Position numbers and translations under genes: made by a program. From the NCBI GenBank assembly GCA_017505785.1, contig JAFVOQ010000046.1, forward strand, positions 1 through 33,380: 33,380 bases of DNA, written 5' to 3'. Positions 15,549 through 22,862 of this stretch are shown here, in pieces. Positions within the stretch are counted from its first letter, which is position 1; each line of letters begins with the position of its first letter. Below the pieces are notes generated by a model that saw only the letters and a list, made by a program, of their open reading frames with translations, was not told where the DNA came from and ran no database searches. The stretch is from Clostridia bacterium. GTDB taxonomy: Bacteria > Bacillota > Clostridia > Oscillospirales > CAG-272.

Positions 15549-15625
15549 GGCCCGGTAGTTCAGTTGGTTAGAACGCTAGCCTGTCACGCTAGAGGTCGTG
15601 GGTTCGAGTCCCATCCGGGTCGCCA
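15549..15625 (+). tRNA. tRNA-Asp (GTC)
   Basis: A 77-nt gene including encoded CCA. The acceptor GGCCCGG pairs with CCGGGTC. The anticodon stem CTAGC/GCTAG encloses the loop CTGTCAC, anticodon GTC. The T-arm carries GGTTCGAGTCC. Confidence 0.97.
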
Positions 15626-15630
15626 GTTTT

Positions 15631-15706
15631 GCCTCTGTAGCTCAGTTGGTATAGCAGGGGACTGAAAATCCCCGTGTCGTTGGTTCGATTCCGACCGGAG
15701 GCACCA
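15631..15706 (+). tRNA. tRNA-Phe (GAA)
   Basis: A 76-nt gene with CCA. The acceptor GCCTCTG pairs with CGGAGGC. The anticodon stem GGGGA/TCCCC encloses CTGAAAA, anticodon GAA. It lies 5 bp after tRNA-Asp. Confidence 0.97.
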
Positions 15707-15708
15707 TT

Positions 15709-15784
15709 GCGGATTTAGCTCATTTGGTAGAGCGCGACCTTGCCAAGGTCGAGGTGGCGGGTTCGAGCCCCGTAATCCGCTCCA
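15709..15784 (+). tRNA. tRNA-Gly (GCC)
   Basis: A 76-nt gene with CCA. The acceptor GCGGATT pairs with AATCCGC. The anticodon stem CGACC/GGTCG encloses TTGCCAA, anticodon GCC. Its 3' end (T-arm plus acceptor) is partly duplicated downstream, once inverted (15832-15858) and once direct (15967-15983). Confidence 0.97.
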
Positions 15785-15790
15785 AAAGAA

Positions 15791-15826
15791 AAACCACCAC
15801 CCCAGTCGGGGTGGTGGTTTTTTCTT
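15791..15826. terminator. bidirectional intrinsic terminator of the tRNA operon
   Basis: AAACCACCACCCC pairs with GGGGTGGTGGTTT around AGTC, followed by a T-run; the A-run on the left makes it work on minus as well. Confidence 0.9.
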
Positions 15827-15831
15827 TCTTT

Positions 15832-15985
15832 TGGCGCGGATTACGGGGGCGAGAACCCACCGCTTTGCGAAGCAAAGCGCGGGAAGAACGCCGATCCGCT
15901 TGCGGCGGTGGTGTTTAGCCACCGAGGCGTTCTGTTTTCCTCAAGTGCCTTGGCACTTGAGGTTGACGAGCCCCGTAATCTGCAA
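15832..15985. repeat. tRNA-Gly-derived palindromic multi-hairpin element
   Basis: The outer arms GCGGATTACGGGG (15836-15848) and CCCCGTAATCTGC (15971-15983) pair fully with one G-U. Both arms copy the 3' end of the adjacent tRNA-Gly gene: the left copy is inverted and the right copy direct, with 14 identical bases starting CGAGCCCC. Inside are CGCTTTGC-gaa-GCAAAGCG (15861-15879), a three-way structure closed by AGAACGCC/GGCGTTCT (15885-15933) that encloses two small hairpins, and a perfect 11-bp hairpin with a 2-nt loop (15939-15962). There is no ORF. It lies between convergent transcripts. Confidence 0.7.
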
Positions 15986-16001
15986 CGTTGCCGTGTTTGT
16001 T

Positions 16002-17072
16002 CTAAATCTCAATGAGGTCCTTGTCGCTCTTGGTGAAATTCCTGATACTGCCGTCGGGGTTCACCGCGATCATATCCTCAATACGGCAACCGTATTTCCC
16101 TGCGAGGTAAATGCCCGGTTCTACCGTTACCACGTGCCCCGGCAAAAGAACCGCGCTCTCCGGGGCACTGCGCGACAGCCTTGGTGCCTCGTGCACATCA
16201 ATGCCGACGCCGTGGCCAAGGGAATGTCCAAAACGCCCCTCGTAGCCGGCACCGTCAATGATATCGCGCGCCACAAGGTCAAGTGCCCGACAGGAAACGC
16301 CCTGTGCAGCCCTGTCAAGTGCCGCCCGCTGTGCACGGAGTACAGTGCTGTAAAGATGCTTCATTTCCGCATCTGCCCTGCCGATCACCACCGTTCGCGT
16401 CATATCCGCGCAATATCCGCCAACGCGTGCGCCGAAATCCATGGTAAGAAACCCCTTCTCCAGCGTGCAGCTGCGCGGCACGCCATGCGGCAGTGAGGAT
16501 GCCGTACCCGAAACGGCAATGGTGTGAAAGGCGATGCCCGCGGCACCCGAACGGCGCATAAAAAATTCAAGCTCCAGTGCTACGTCGATCTCACGCACCC
16601 CGGGCTTTAAATAGCCGAGGATGTGGGTAAACGCCGCATCGGTGATCCTTTGCGCCTCAGCCATGGCAGCAAGCTCGCCCTCATCCTTGAAGGCGCGCAA
16701 TGCCGTAAGGCAGGCACTTGCCCCCTTGTGTACGGTAACATCGTCAAGCTTTTGAGCAAGGCTTTCTCGCAGTGCAACCGTCACGCTCTCCTCCTCAATG
16801 AGGAGCTCACTGATGCCCTCCCCCAAAAGCAGCTCACGCACGGCATCCAGCATGCCGCGCTTGGGGCAAAGGATCTCAAAGGCAGGGTCAGCGTGCTGTT
16901 CTGCCGCCTCCTCATAGCGGAAATCGGTCAGCAAAACGGCACGCGCGCGAAAAATGAGCAAATAACCGTCGTCATACTGAAATCCCGAGAGATAAAATCT
17001 GTTTTGCGACGAGGATATCAGTGCCGCCTGCCCCTCTTGCAGCTTTTGCTGAAATTTTTGCAAATGTGTCAA
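16002..17072 (-). CDS. M24-family aminopeptidase (Xaa-Pro type)
   Basis: A 356-residue cytoplasmic metallopeptidase expected to remove an N-terminal residue before proline. It has an N-terminal creatinase-like domain (about 1-125) and the pita-bread catalytic domain, with all five metal ligands: Asp212 and Asp223 (MDFGARVGGYCADMTRT), His287 (GHSLGHGVG), Glu318 (VEPGIY) and Glu332 (CRIEDM). The start is TTG at 17072: AAAGGAG lies eight bases upstream and no ATG is near. It is the third gene of the lepA-hemW-peptidase operon, 14 bp after hemW. Confidence 0.92.
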   Translation of the reverse strand: MTHLQKFQQKLQEGQAALISSSQNRFYLSGFQYDDGYLLIFRARAVLLTDFRYEEAAEQHADPAFEILCPKRGMLDAVRELLLGEGISELLIEEESVTVALRESLAQKLDDVTVHKGASACLTALRAFKDEGELAAMAEAQRITDAAFTHILGYLKPGVREIDVALELEFFMRRSGAAGIAFHTIAVSGTASSLPHGVPRSCTLEKGFLTMDFGARVGGYCADMTRTVVIGRADAEMKHLYSTVLRAQRAALDRAAQGVSCRALDLVARDIIDGAGYEGRFGHSLGHGVGIDVHEAPRLSRSAPESAVLLPGHVVTVEPGIYLAGKYGCRIEDMIAVNPDGSIRNFTKSDKDLIEI

Positions 17073-17086
17073 GGTATTATCTCCTT

Positions 17087-18241
17087 TTACGGTTTAAAAT
17101 CAAGCCACTCCGCGAGGATCGCATTCGACACGTACATACCCTGCTCGGTAAAGGCAATTCTGCCCTGCTTTTTTGTCAAAAAGCCGCCGCGGATCAACCT
17201 TTCCTGATCGCCGAAGGCCCCCTCAAAGCTTATGCCAAAGCGCGCGGAAAAATCCTTCTCATCTATTCCCTCAAAAAGTCGCATGCGGAGCATGACGTAC
17301 TCCTCCATTGCCTCGTGTGGGGTGATGCAGTGTGCGTTGGTTTGCAGGGCAGAAAAATCCCCTGCCTCTACTGCCCTGATATAGCCCGCCGTGTCACGGG
17401 GTGTTTCGTGGCGCACGCCCCCGAAGTAGGAGTGTGCGGCAGGTCCAAAGCCAAGGTAGGGCGTGCCAAGCCAATAGCGCATATTATGCCGTGAGCGATA
17501 CCCTGCCCTTGCATAATTGCTGACCTCATAATGCTCAAAGCCGGCACCGCCAAGCACCTCGGCAACCAGCAGCTGCATATCCGCTACGGTATCCTCATCG
17601 GCGATCGGCAAGCTGTTACGCTCCTGCCAAAAGGGTGTGCCCTCCTCCACGCGCAGTCCGTATGCCGAAATGTGCTCGGGCGCGTATGCCAAAACCGTGT
17701 TTAGCGTGTACTGAAGGCTCTCCTTTGTTTGGTGCGGAATACCAAACATCAGATCTACATTGATATTTTGAAAGCCCGCCTCGCGCGCGGCGCGGTAGGT
17801 AGCCGCAAACGCCGCCATATCATGTGGACGGCCAAGTGCCATAAGCTCACGGTCATTTGCACTTTGCAAGCCGATGCTGAGGCGATTTACGCCTGCCCTA
17901 AGCAGTGCTTCAAAAATTTGCGCCTCAAAGGATTGTGGATTGCACTCCACGGTTACCTCGGGGGCGGGATCAAGGGTATAATGCTGCCCTACGGTATCAA
18001 GCAACCGGGCGATATCCGCGGGTGGCAAAAGCGTGGGGGTGCCGCCGCCGATATACACGGTATCCACCGTTAAGCCGCGCGCCATGGGCGCGCGGCCTTC
18101 CATATCCTTGGCAAGTGCCGCGACGTAGCGTGCCATGACCTCCTTTGGTGCTGCGGCGGAGTAAAAATCACAATAGCGGCATTTTGCCACGCAAAACGGT
18201 ACGTGTAGATATAGCCCCAGCGTATTTTTCTTTTGCAGCAT
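17087..18241 (-). CDS. hemW: HemW-like radical SAM protein (heme chaperone family)
   Basis: A 384-residue protein. It opens with LYLHVPFCVAKCRYCDFYS, the radical-SAM C-x3-C-x2-C set (Cys17, Cys21, Cys24) of the HemW/HemN family. VYIGGGTPTLLPP, VECNPQSF and NRLSIGLQS follow, then the HemW C-terminal domain (MLRMRLFEGID...). HemW binds heme and a 4Fe-4S cluster, and was long misannotated as coproporphyrinogen oxidase. ATG 18241 is one base after the lepA stop (TGATATG); an in-frame ATG at 18256 inside lepA is an alternative. Neither has a strong ribosome binding site, so translation is probably coupled to lepA. Confidence 0.92.
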   Translation of the reverse strand: MLQKKNTLGLYLHVPFCVAKCRYCDFYSAAAPKEVMARYVAALAKDMEGRAPMARGLTVDTVYIGGGTPTLLPPADIARLLDTVGQHYTLDPAPEVTVECNPQSFEAQIFEALLRAGVNRLSIGLQSANDRELMALGRPHDMAAFAATYRAAREAGFQNINVDLMFGIPHQTKESLQYTLNTVLAYAPEHISAYGLRVEEGTPFWQERNSLPIADEDTVADMQLLVAEVLGGAGFEHYEVSNYARAGYRSRHNMRYWLGTPYLGFGPAAHSYFGGVRHETPRDTAGYIRAVEAGDFSALQTNAHCITPHEAMEEYVMLRMRLFEGIDEKDFSARFGISFEGAFGDQERLIRGGFLTKKQGRIAFTEQGMYVSNAILAEWLDFKP

Positions 18242-18242
18242 A

Positions 18243-20063
18243 TCAGTCGTTGTCATCCAGCTTGAGCACCGCCATAAATGCCTCGGGCGAGATCTGCACC
18301 GAGCCGAGCTGGCGCATCTTCTTCTTGCCCTCCTTCTGCTTTTCCAGCAGCTTCTTTTTACGGGTGATATCACCGCCGTAGCACTTGGCAAGCACATCCT
18401 TACGCATTGCCTTTACCGTTTCACGCGCAATGATCTTAGAGCCGATCGCCGCTTGGATCGGCACCTCAAAGAGCTGGCGCGGAATATTATCCTTGAGCTT
18501 TTCGGCGATCCTACGGGCGCGTGCATACGCCTTTTCCTCATGCACGATGAAGGAGAGCGCATCGACCTGCTCGCCGTTGAGAAGAAAATCAAGCTTAACA
18601 AGCTTGCTTTCCACGTATCCCTCAAGCTCATAGTCAAGCGAGGCGTAGCCGCGTGAACGGCTTTTGAGCGCATCAAAAAAGTCGTAAATGATCTCATTGA
18701 GTGGCAAACGGTAATGCAGCTCAACGCGCGCGCTGTCAAGATATTTCATATCCACAAACTCGCCGCGGCGATCCTGGCAAAGATCCATAAGACCGCCAAC
18801 GTAGTCGGTAGGCGTGATGATCGATGCCTTTACGATCGGCTCAAACGCCTTTTCGATCTCGGCAGGATCGGGGAAATTGGTGGGGTTGTCAATACGCAGT
18901 CGCTCCCCGTCGCGCTTGGTGATCTCATAGATAACGCTGGGCGCAGTGGTGATCAGGTCAAGATTAAACTCGCGCTCCAAGCGCTCCTCAATAATTTCCA
19001 TGTGCAACAGCCCCAAAAAGCCGCAGCGGTAGCCAAAGCCGAGTGCCACTGAGGTTTCGGGCTCAAAGGAAAGCGCGGCGTCGTTAAGGCGCAGCTTTTC
19101 GAGCGCATCGCGCAGATCACCGTAGCGCGACCCGTCAGCAGGATAGATGCCCGCATACACCATAGGCTGTACCGCCTTAAAGCCGGGGAGTGCCTCGGCG
19201 GCGGGACACTCAGCCAGTGTAACGGTATCGCCCACGCGCGTGTCACCCACGCTCTTGATCGAGGCGGTCAGATATCCCACCTCGCCCGCACTCAGTTCTT
19301 CACGCTTGGAAAGCCCAAAGGCATCCATAACACCGACGTCTACCACCCCAAAGGTCTGTCCTGTTGACATCATGCGAATGGTGTCGCCGCTTTTCAACTT
19401 GCCATCAACCACGCGAATATATACCACAACACCAAGGTAGCTATCGTAATAGCTATCAAAAATGAGTGCCTTCAGGGGCGCGTTTTCATCGCCCGAGGGT
19501 GCAGGAATGTCGGTGACGATATGCTCTAACACATCCCCGATATTGATGCCCATTTTTGCCGAAACAGCGGGGCAATCCATGGCAGGGATACCGATCACGT
19601 CCTCGATCTCACGGCGCGCGCCGTCAATATCTGCCGAGGGCAGATCGATCTTATTGACCACGGGCAATATCTCAAGATTGGCATCTACCGCAAGATAGGC
19701 ATTGGCAAGCGTTTGCGCTTCAATTCCCTGCGTTGCGTCAACCACCAAAATAGCACCCTCACAGGCGTTGAGGGAGCGCGACACCTCGTAGTTAAAGTCA
19801 ACGTGCCCCGGGGTGTCGATCAGATTAAGATCATACGTTTCCCCGTTTTTGGCGGTGTAGGAAAGGCGTACGGCACGTGCCTTAATGGTGATGCCGCGCT
19901 CACGCTCAAGATCCATGCTGTCAAGCAATTGCTCCTCCATTTCGCGCGATGCCACGGTTTTTGTTGCCTCAAGCAAGCGATCGGCAAGCGTAGACTTGCC
20001 GTGATCGATATGCGCAATGATCGAAAAATTGCGTATGTGCGACTGTTTAACGGAATTTGCCAT
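18243..20063 (-). CDS. lepA: elongation factor 4 (LepA), ribosome-associated GTPase
   Basis: A 606-residue protein, close to the usual 600. G1 is AHIDHGKST (17-25), the switch region RERGITI, G3 DTPGHVDF (83-90) and G4 NKID (137-140). The C-terminal domain has the LepA signature [20 protein letters not shown] and ends with [14 protein letters not shown] 20063 is chosen for the AGAGGT upstream; an in-frame ATG at 20105 lies just 3' of the likely -10 and lacks a site. First gene of an operon with hemW and the M24 peptidase; lepA-hemW pairing is common in bacteria. Confidence 0.96.
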   Translation of the reverse strand: MANSVKQSHIRNFSIIAHIDHGKSTLADRLLEATKTVASREMEEQLLDSMDLERERGITIKARAVRLSYTAKNGETYDLNLIDTPGHVDFNYEVSRSLNACEGAILVVDATQGIEAQTLANAYLAVDANLEILPVVNKIDLPSADIDGARREIEDVIGIPAMDCPAVSAKMGINIGDVLEHIVTDIPAPSGDENAPLKALIFDSYYDSYLGVVVYIRVVDGKLKSGDTIRMMSTGQTFGVVDVGVMDAFGLSKREELSAGEVGYLTASIKSVGDTRVGDTVTLAECPAAEALPGFKAVQPMVYAGIYPADGSRYGDLRDALEKLRLNDAALSFEPETSVALGFGYRCGFLGLLHMEIIEERLEREFNLDLITTAPSVIYEITKRDGERLRIDNPTNFPDPAEIEKAFEPIVKASIITPTDYVGGLMDLCQDRRGEFVDMKYLDSARVELHYRLPLNEIIYDFFDALKSRSRGYASLDYELEGYVESKLVKLDFLLNGEQVDALSFIVHEEKAYARARRIAEKLKDNIPRQLFEVPIQAAIGSKIIARETVKAMRKDVLAKCYGGDITRKKKLLEKQKEGKKKMRQLGSVQISPEAFMAVLKLDDND

Positions 20064-20075
20064 AATTACCTCTTT

Positions 20076-20095
20076 TACTGCGCCGCAGCGCAGTA
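20076..20095 (-). promoter_or_regulatory. UNCG-type hairpin in the lepA leader
   Basis: On the minus strand, TACTGCGC and GCGCAGTA form a perfect 8-bp stem closed by C(TGCG)G, an extra-stable UNCG tetraloop. It ends a few bases before the lepA ribosome binding site and may affect mRNA stability or initiation. Confidence 0.45.
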
Positions 20096-20116
20096 CTACA
20101 ATCATAAATTATATTA

Positions 20117-20145
20117 ATTATATCATACATTTGTGCTTGCCTCAA
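20117..20145 (-). promoter_or_regulatory. promoter of the lepA-hemW-peptidase operon
   Basis: On minus, TTGAGG (20140-20145), a 17-bp spacer and TGA-TATAAT (20117-20122). Confidence 0.65.
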
Positions 20146-20174
20146 CGGTTTTTTTGATTTTTTTCAAAAAAGCC

Positions 20175-20203
20175 TTGCACACACGCGCGTTTTATCTTAT
20201 AAT
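20175..20203 (+). promoter_or_regulatory. promoter of the lipoprotein gene
   Basis: TTGCAC (20175-20180), a 17-bp spacer and perfect TATAAT (20198-20203). The start codon is 43 bp further on. Confidence 0.7.
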
Positions 20204-20246
20204 GAGGAAAAACAAAAAGATTAAAATAGCACGGAGAGCCGCAATC

Positions 20247-21296
20247 ATGAAGAAATATATCAAATTATTCTTAATATTTTTGATCGTCTTGTCTTTTTTT
20301 GTGTTGACAAGCTGTGAAGCTCTGCGTGGCATTATGGGTAATGACAACGATAAAATACATACCGACTCCTACGAGCCGGTTACCGGCAGATTTTATCTTT
20401 ATGAAGCCGCAGATGAAAGGATAACATGTACTGACACCTATTTTGACATTGACGGTAGCAAGGGCAATTTTTTCTTAAAATATTATGAAAACGGAGTTTT
20501 AAAAAAACAGGGCGAATTTCAAAAGATAATCACATACACCGACCGCGTTGGATATTGGAGTGATAACCTGCATTTCAACATCAAATGCGGTGACACGTAC
20601 GAGCATATCGGCACATATACCGAGTCGTTTGACCAAATCAACCAATTTCGTATCATTGATGAATATAGTGGGGGAAAAACGGAGGCTAAGTATTATTACT
20701 CCGAGTTGCCCTTTGTTTTAGGCACTTACGTAAGAGAAGGTGCTGCTTATGTTGAAGAATCACCCAATATAAACAACCCAGATTACACTGTGCCAACCTT
20801 AGAAAATTACACCTCGGAATTAAACGGCAAATATGAATTAGACGAGGATCATTATTTCTATTTTATCAGTCCTCGGGGGTATGCACTTCAAAACGGGCCG
20901 TATTTGAATTCATATTTTCAATATTTTGCCCCTGAATTAGATAAGCCTTTAGAGGGCTTTGCGCATGGAATTACCTATAAGGATTCCCTCGCTCCGCCCC
21001 GTTTGTACCTTACCTATTCATGCGAATCATCATATTACAAGTCGTTAGAGGACACCGAAAAGGCGTTGATGTTTGGATACACGACTTTTCAAGATGATGA
21101 CACGATGATTGATCATTACGGTTCTATTGATTTTAGCAACGGAAAGCTCAATTCGTTTACGTTTGAGCATTTGTCAAGATCTTGGACAGAGGAAGAATGG
21201 GATACATACACAAAAAGCTCCAACTATCAATTGCCGGATGCCGTCATCTACGATTATGTTGGCGGCACATATAAAAAAAGCGAAACAAGCATTTGA
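20247..21296 (+). CDS. predicted lipoprotein of unknown function
   Basis: A 349-residue secreted protein. It starts MKKYIKLFLIFL, with a hydrophobic core and the lipobox LTSC (residues 20-23), so signal peptidase II should cleave before Cys23 and the protein be anchored on the outer face of the membrane. ATG 20247 has GGAGAG eight bases upstream and lies just downstream of a strong promoter. The mature part is Tyr- and Asp-rich with short beta-like stretches (for example GRFYLYEAADERITC); I recognise no domain. Its codons look more AT-rich than those of the neighbours, perhaps from transfer. Single-gene unit with its own terminator. Confidence 0.78.
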   Translation: MKKYIKLFLIFLIVLSFFVLTSCEALRGIMGNDNDKIHTDSYEPVTGRFYLYEAADERITCTDTYFDIDGSKGNFFLKYYENGVLKKQGEFQKIITYTDRVGYWSDNLHFNIKCGDTYEHIGTYTESFDQINQFRIIDEYSGGKTEAKYYYSELPFVLGTYVREGAAYVEESPNINNPDYTVPTLENYTSELNGKYELDEDHYFYFISPRGYALQNGPYLNSYFQYFAPELDKPLEGFAHGITYKDSLAPPRLYLTYSCESSYYKSLEDTEKALMFGYTTFQDDDTMIDHYGSIDFSNGKLNSFTFEHLSRSWTEEEWDTYTKSSNYQLPDAVIYDYVGGTYKKSETSI

Positions 21297-21337
21297 AAAT
21301 TTTGCAGCAATCATTTCGTTTTCAACCTCAAAAAGCA

Positions 21338-21366
21338 AAATACCGTAGGCAGAGCCTACGGTATTT
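21338..21366. terminator. bidirectional intrinsic terminator
   Basis: AAATACCGTAGGC pairs perfectly with GCCTACGGTATTT around AGA, with A and T runs on the flanks. It serves the lipoprotein gene on plus and the 32-residue peptide gene on minus. Confidence 0.9.
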
Positions 21367-21415
21367 TTGATTACGGACCGTCAAACGCGCTTCGCGCTAT
21401 CTGACATATTTGAGG

Positions 21416-21514
21416 TTAATGGCAGCAGCAGCAAAGTACGATGAGTGCAATAATGATGATCCAGCAGCAGTTGTTGCTATCACCAAGCAGATTGCCGAAA
21501 CAGTTGTTATTCAT
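21416..21514 (-). CDS. 32-residue Cys-rich hydrophobic peptide
   Basis: A tiny gene with an excellent ribosome binding site: AAGGAGG seven bases before the ATG. The peptide starts MNNNCFGNLLGDSNN, then CCWIIIIALIVL and ends CCCCH. The polar Asn-rich head, single membrane-length hydrophobic stretch and Cys-rich end match very short Clostridia proteins, sometimes linked with sporulation or spore coats. Seven Cys in 32 residues is extreme. It has its own promoter and shares a terminator with the lipoprotein gene. Function unknown. Confidence 0.75.
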   Translation of the reverse strand: MNNNCFGNLLGDSNNCCWIIIIALIVLCCCCH

Positions 21515-21580
21515 ACCGAATCCTCCTTCAAGCCTTTCGGGGTGAGTTTCCCTCTCCCTCGATATCATATTATGAAAAGG

Positions 21581-21608
21581 ATTGTAAAAGGTTCGCGAAT
21601 CGTGTCAA
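21581..21608 (-). promoter_or_regulatory. candidate promoter of the 32-residue peptide gene
   Basis: On minus, perfect TTGACA (21603-21608), a 16-bp spacer and TACAAT (21581-21586). A CATAATAT further down (near 21568) could instead be a sporulation sigma -10; I cannot decide between them. Confidence 0.5.
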
Positions 21609-21638
21609 AATAAACGGAAAATCTCCATTTGGGCAGAC

Positions 21639-22754
21639 TCATTTTTCAAACAGCTCGGTTGCCTGCTTTAGCAGCGCGCGCACAGGCAGATGCTGTGGAC
21701 ACGCCGCCTCGCATTTGCCGCACCCGATGCAATCCGATGCCTTGGGGCCGTTTTCGGTAAATACGTGATAGTAGTGCTTGGCATTCCAGGAGTTGCAGAT
21801 CCGCATGGAATTGATCACGCCCAAAATATCGGGCACGGCAATGCCTCGGGGGCAGACCTCCGTGCAGTATTTGCAGGCAGTACAAGAAATGAGATCCTGC
21901 TTTCGCAAAAGGGCTACCACCCGTTCTACCGCCTCGCGCTCGCGCGCATCAAGCGGCTTAAATTCCTTCATGTATCCCACGTTATCCAGCACCATTTCGG
22001 GCGTCCCCATGCCCGAAAGCACACATTCTACGCCCTCAAAGCCCGCGGCAAAGCGAATGGCATACGAGGCGTTTGAGCCGCCCCCAAGACTCTCAAAGAT
22101 CTTTTCAGCCTCAGCGGGAAGCCGATTCGCAAGACGTCCACCCTTGACAGGCTCCATGACAAGAACCGACTTGCCAAATTCGCGGCAGACCTCATAGCAT
22201 TTTCTCGCTTCTATCGAAGGGTCCTCAAAGTCGATATAGTTAAATTGCAGCTGTACCACCTCGATCTCGGGATACTCCGTCAGGATCATGCGCAAAACCT
22301 CTGCCTTGTCGTGAAAGGATATGCCAAAATGCTTGATACGCCCCTCGGCAAGAAGCGCAAGCGCCGTTTCGTAGGCACGGTGCTTTTTATACTTGGCATA
22401 CACGTTTCTGTTTTGCGCGTGCATGAGGTACACGTCAAAATAGGTCACGCCGCATGCCGCAAGCTGCGCCTCAAAAAAGGGGCGGATATCCTCGTTTTTC
22501 TCAAAAAAGTTATTGGAAAGCTTGTTGGCGATCCTATAACGCTCACGCGGATAGCGTTTTACCAACGCCTCTCGCAATGCTATTTCGCTTTTCCCGTCAA
22601 GATAGCCGTGTGCCGTGTCAAAATAATTGAAGCCTGCGTCAAGAAAAATATCCACCATACGGCAGCATGCCGCAAGATCCACCTCATCATTTTGCACGGG
22701 CAAGCGCATAAAGCCAAAGCCAAGCTTACCGCAAATTCCAAACCTTTCGCTCAT
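21639..22754 (-). CDS. aldo/keto reductase with C-terminal 4Fe-4S domain
   Basis: A 371-residue protein. The AKR barrel has the catalytic tetrad: Asp46 and Tyr51 (YFDTAHGYLDG), Lys78 (ANKLS) and His112 (YLMHAQ). The C-terminal 80 residues add two Cys sets, CTACKYCTEVCP and CIGCGKCEAACP, expected to hold 4Fe-4S clusters. This ferredoxin-fused form is common in anaerobes, and electrons may pass between NAD(P)H, the clusters and a carbonyl substrate. AGAGGTG precedes the ATG. Single gene with its own promoter. Substrate unknown. Confidence 0.9.
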   Translation of the reverse strand: MSERFGICGKLGFGFMRLPVQNDEVDLAACCRMVDIFLDAGFNYFDTAHGYLDGKSEIALREALVKRYPRERYRIANKLSNNFFEKNEDIRPFFEAQLAACGVTYFDVYLMHAQNRNVYAKYKKHRAYETALALLAEGRIKHFGISFHDKAEVLRMILTEYPEIEVVQLQFNYIDFEDPSIEARKCYEVCREFGKSVLVMEPVKGGRLANRLPAEAEKIFESLGGGSNASYAIRFAAGFEGVECVLSGMGTPEMVLDNVGYMKEFKPLDAREREAVERVVALLRKQDLISCTACKYCTEVCPRGIAVPDILGVINSMRICNSWNAKHYYHVFTENGPKASDCIGCGKCEAACPQHLPVRALLKQATELFEK

Positions 22755-22784
22755 ATCGCACCTCTTTTTGCTGTGTTTAACATC

Positions 22785-22813
22785 ATTTTACCATACAGCC
22801 GTTTGTTTTGCAA
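22785..22813 (-). promoter_or_regulatory. promoter of the aldo/keto reductase gene
   Basis: On minus, TTGCAA (22808-22813), a 17-bp spacer and TGG-TAAAAT (22785-22790), immediately past the terminator of the upstream CNNM-type gene. Confidence 0.65.
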
Positions 22814-22815
22814 GA

Positions 22816-22862
22816 GAAAAAGCCCTTGCCCCACGTATTCACGCAGGACAAGGGCTTTTTTT
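22816..22862 (-). terminator. intrinsic terminator after the CNNM/CorC-type gene
   Basis: AAGCCCTTG and CAAGGGCTT pair around a loop that can pair further, with runs of A and T on the flanks. It starts at the stop codon of the minus-strand gene. Confidence 0.85.

Noticed and set aside
15584..15922. 112-codon minus-strand frame across the tRNA cluster
   Set aside because: It is antisense to all three tRNA genes; the GWDSNPRP-type peptide is a well-known false protein produced by tRNA complements.
21410..21613. 67-codon plus-strand frame
   Set aside because: It is antisense to the 32-residue peptide gene and lacks a ribosome binding site.
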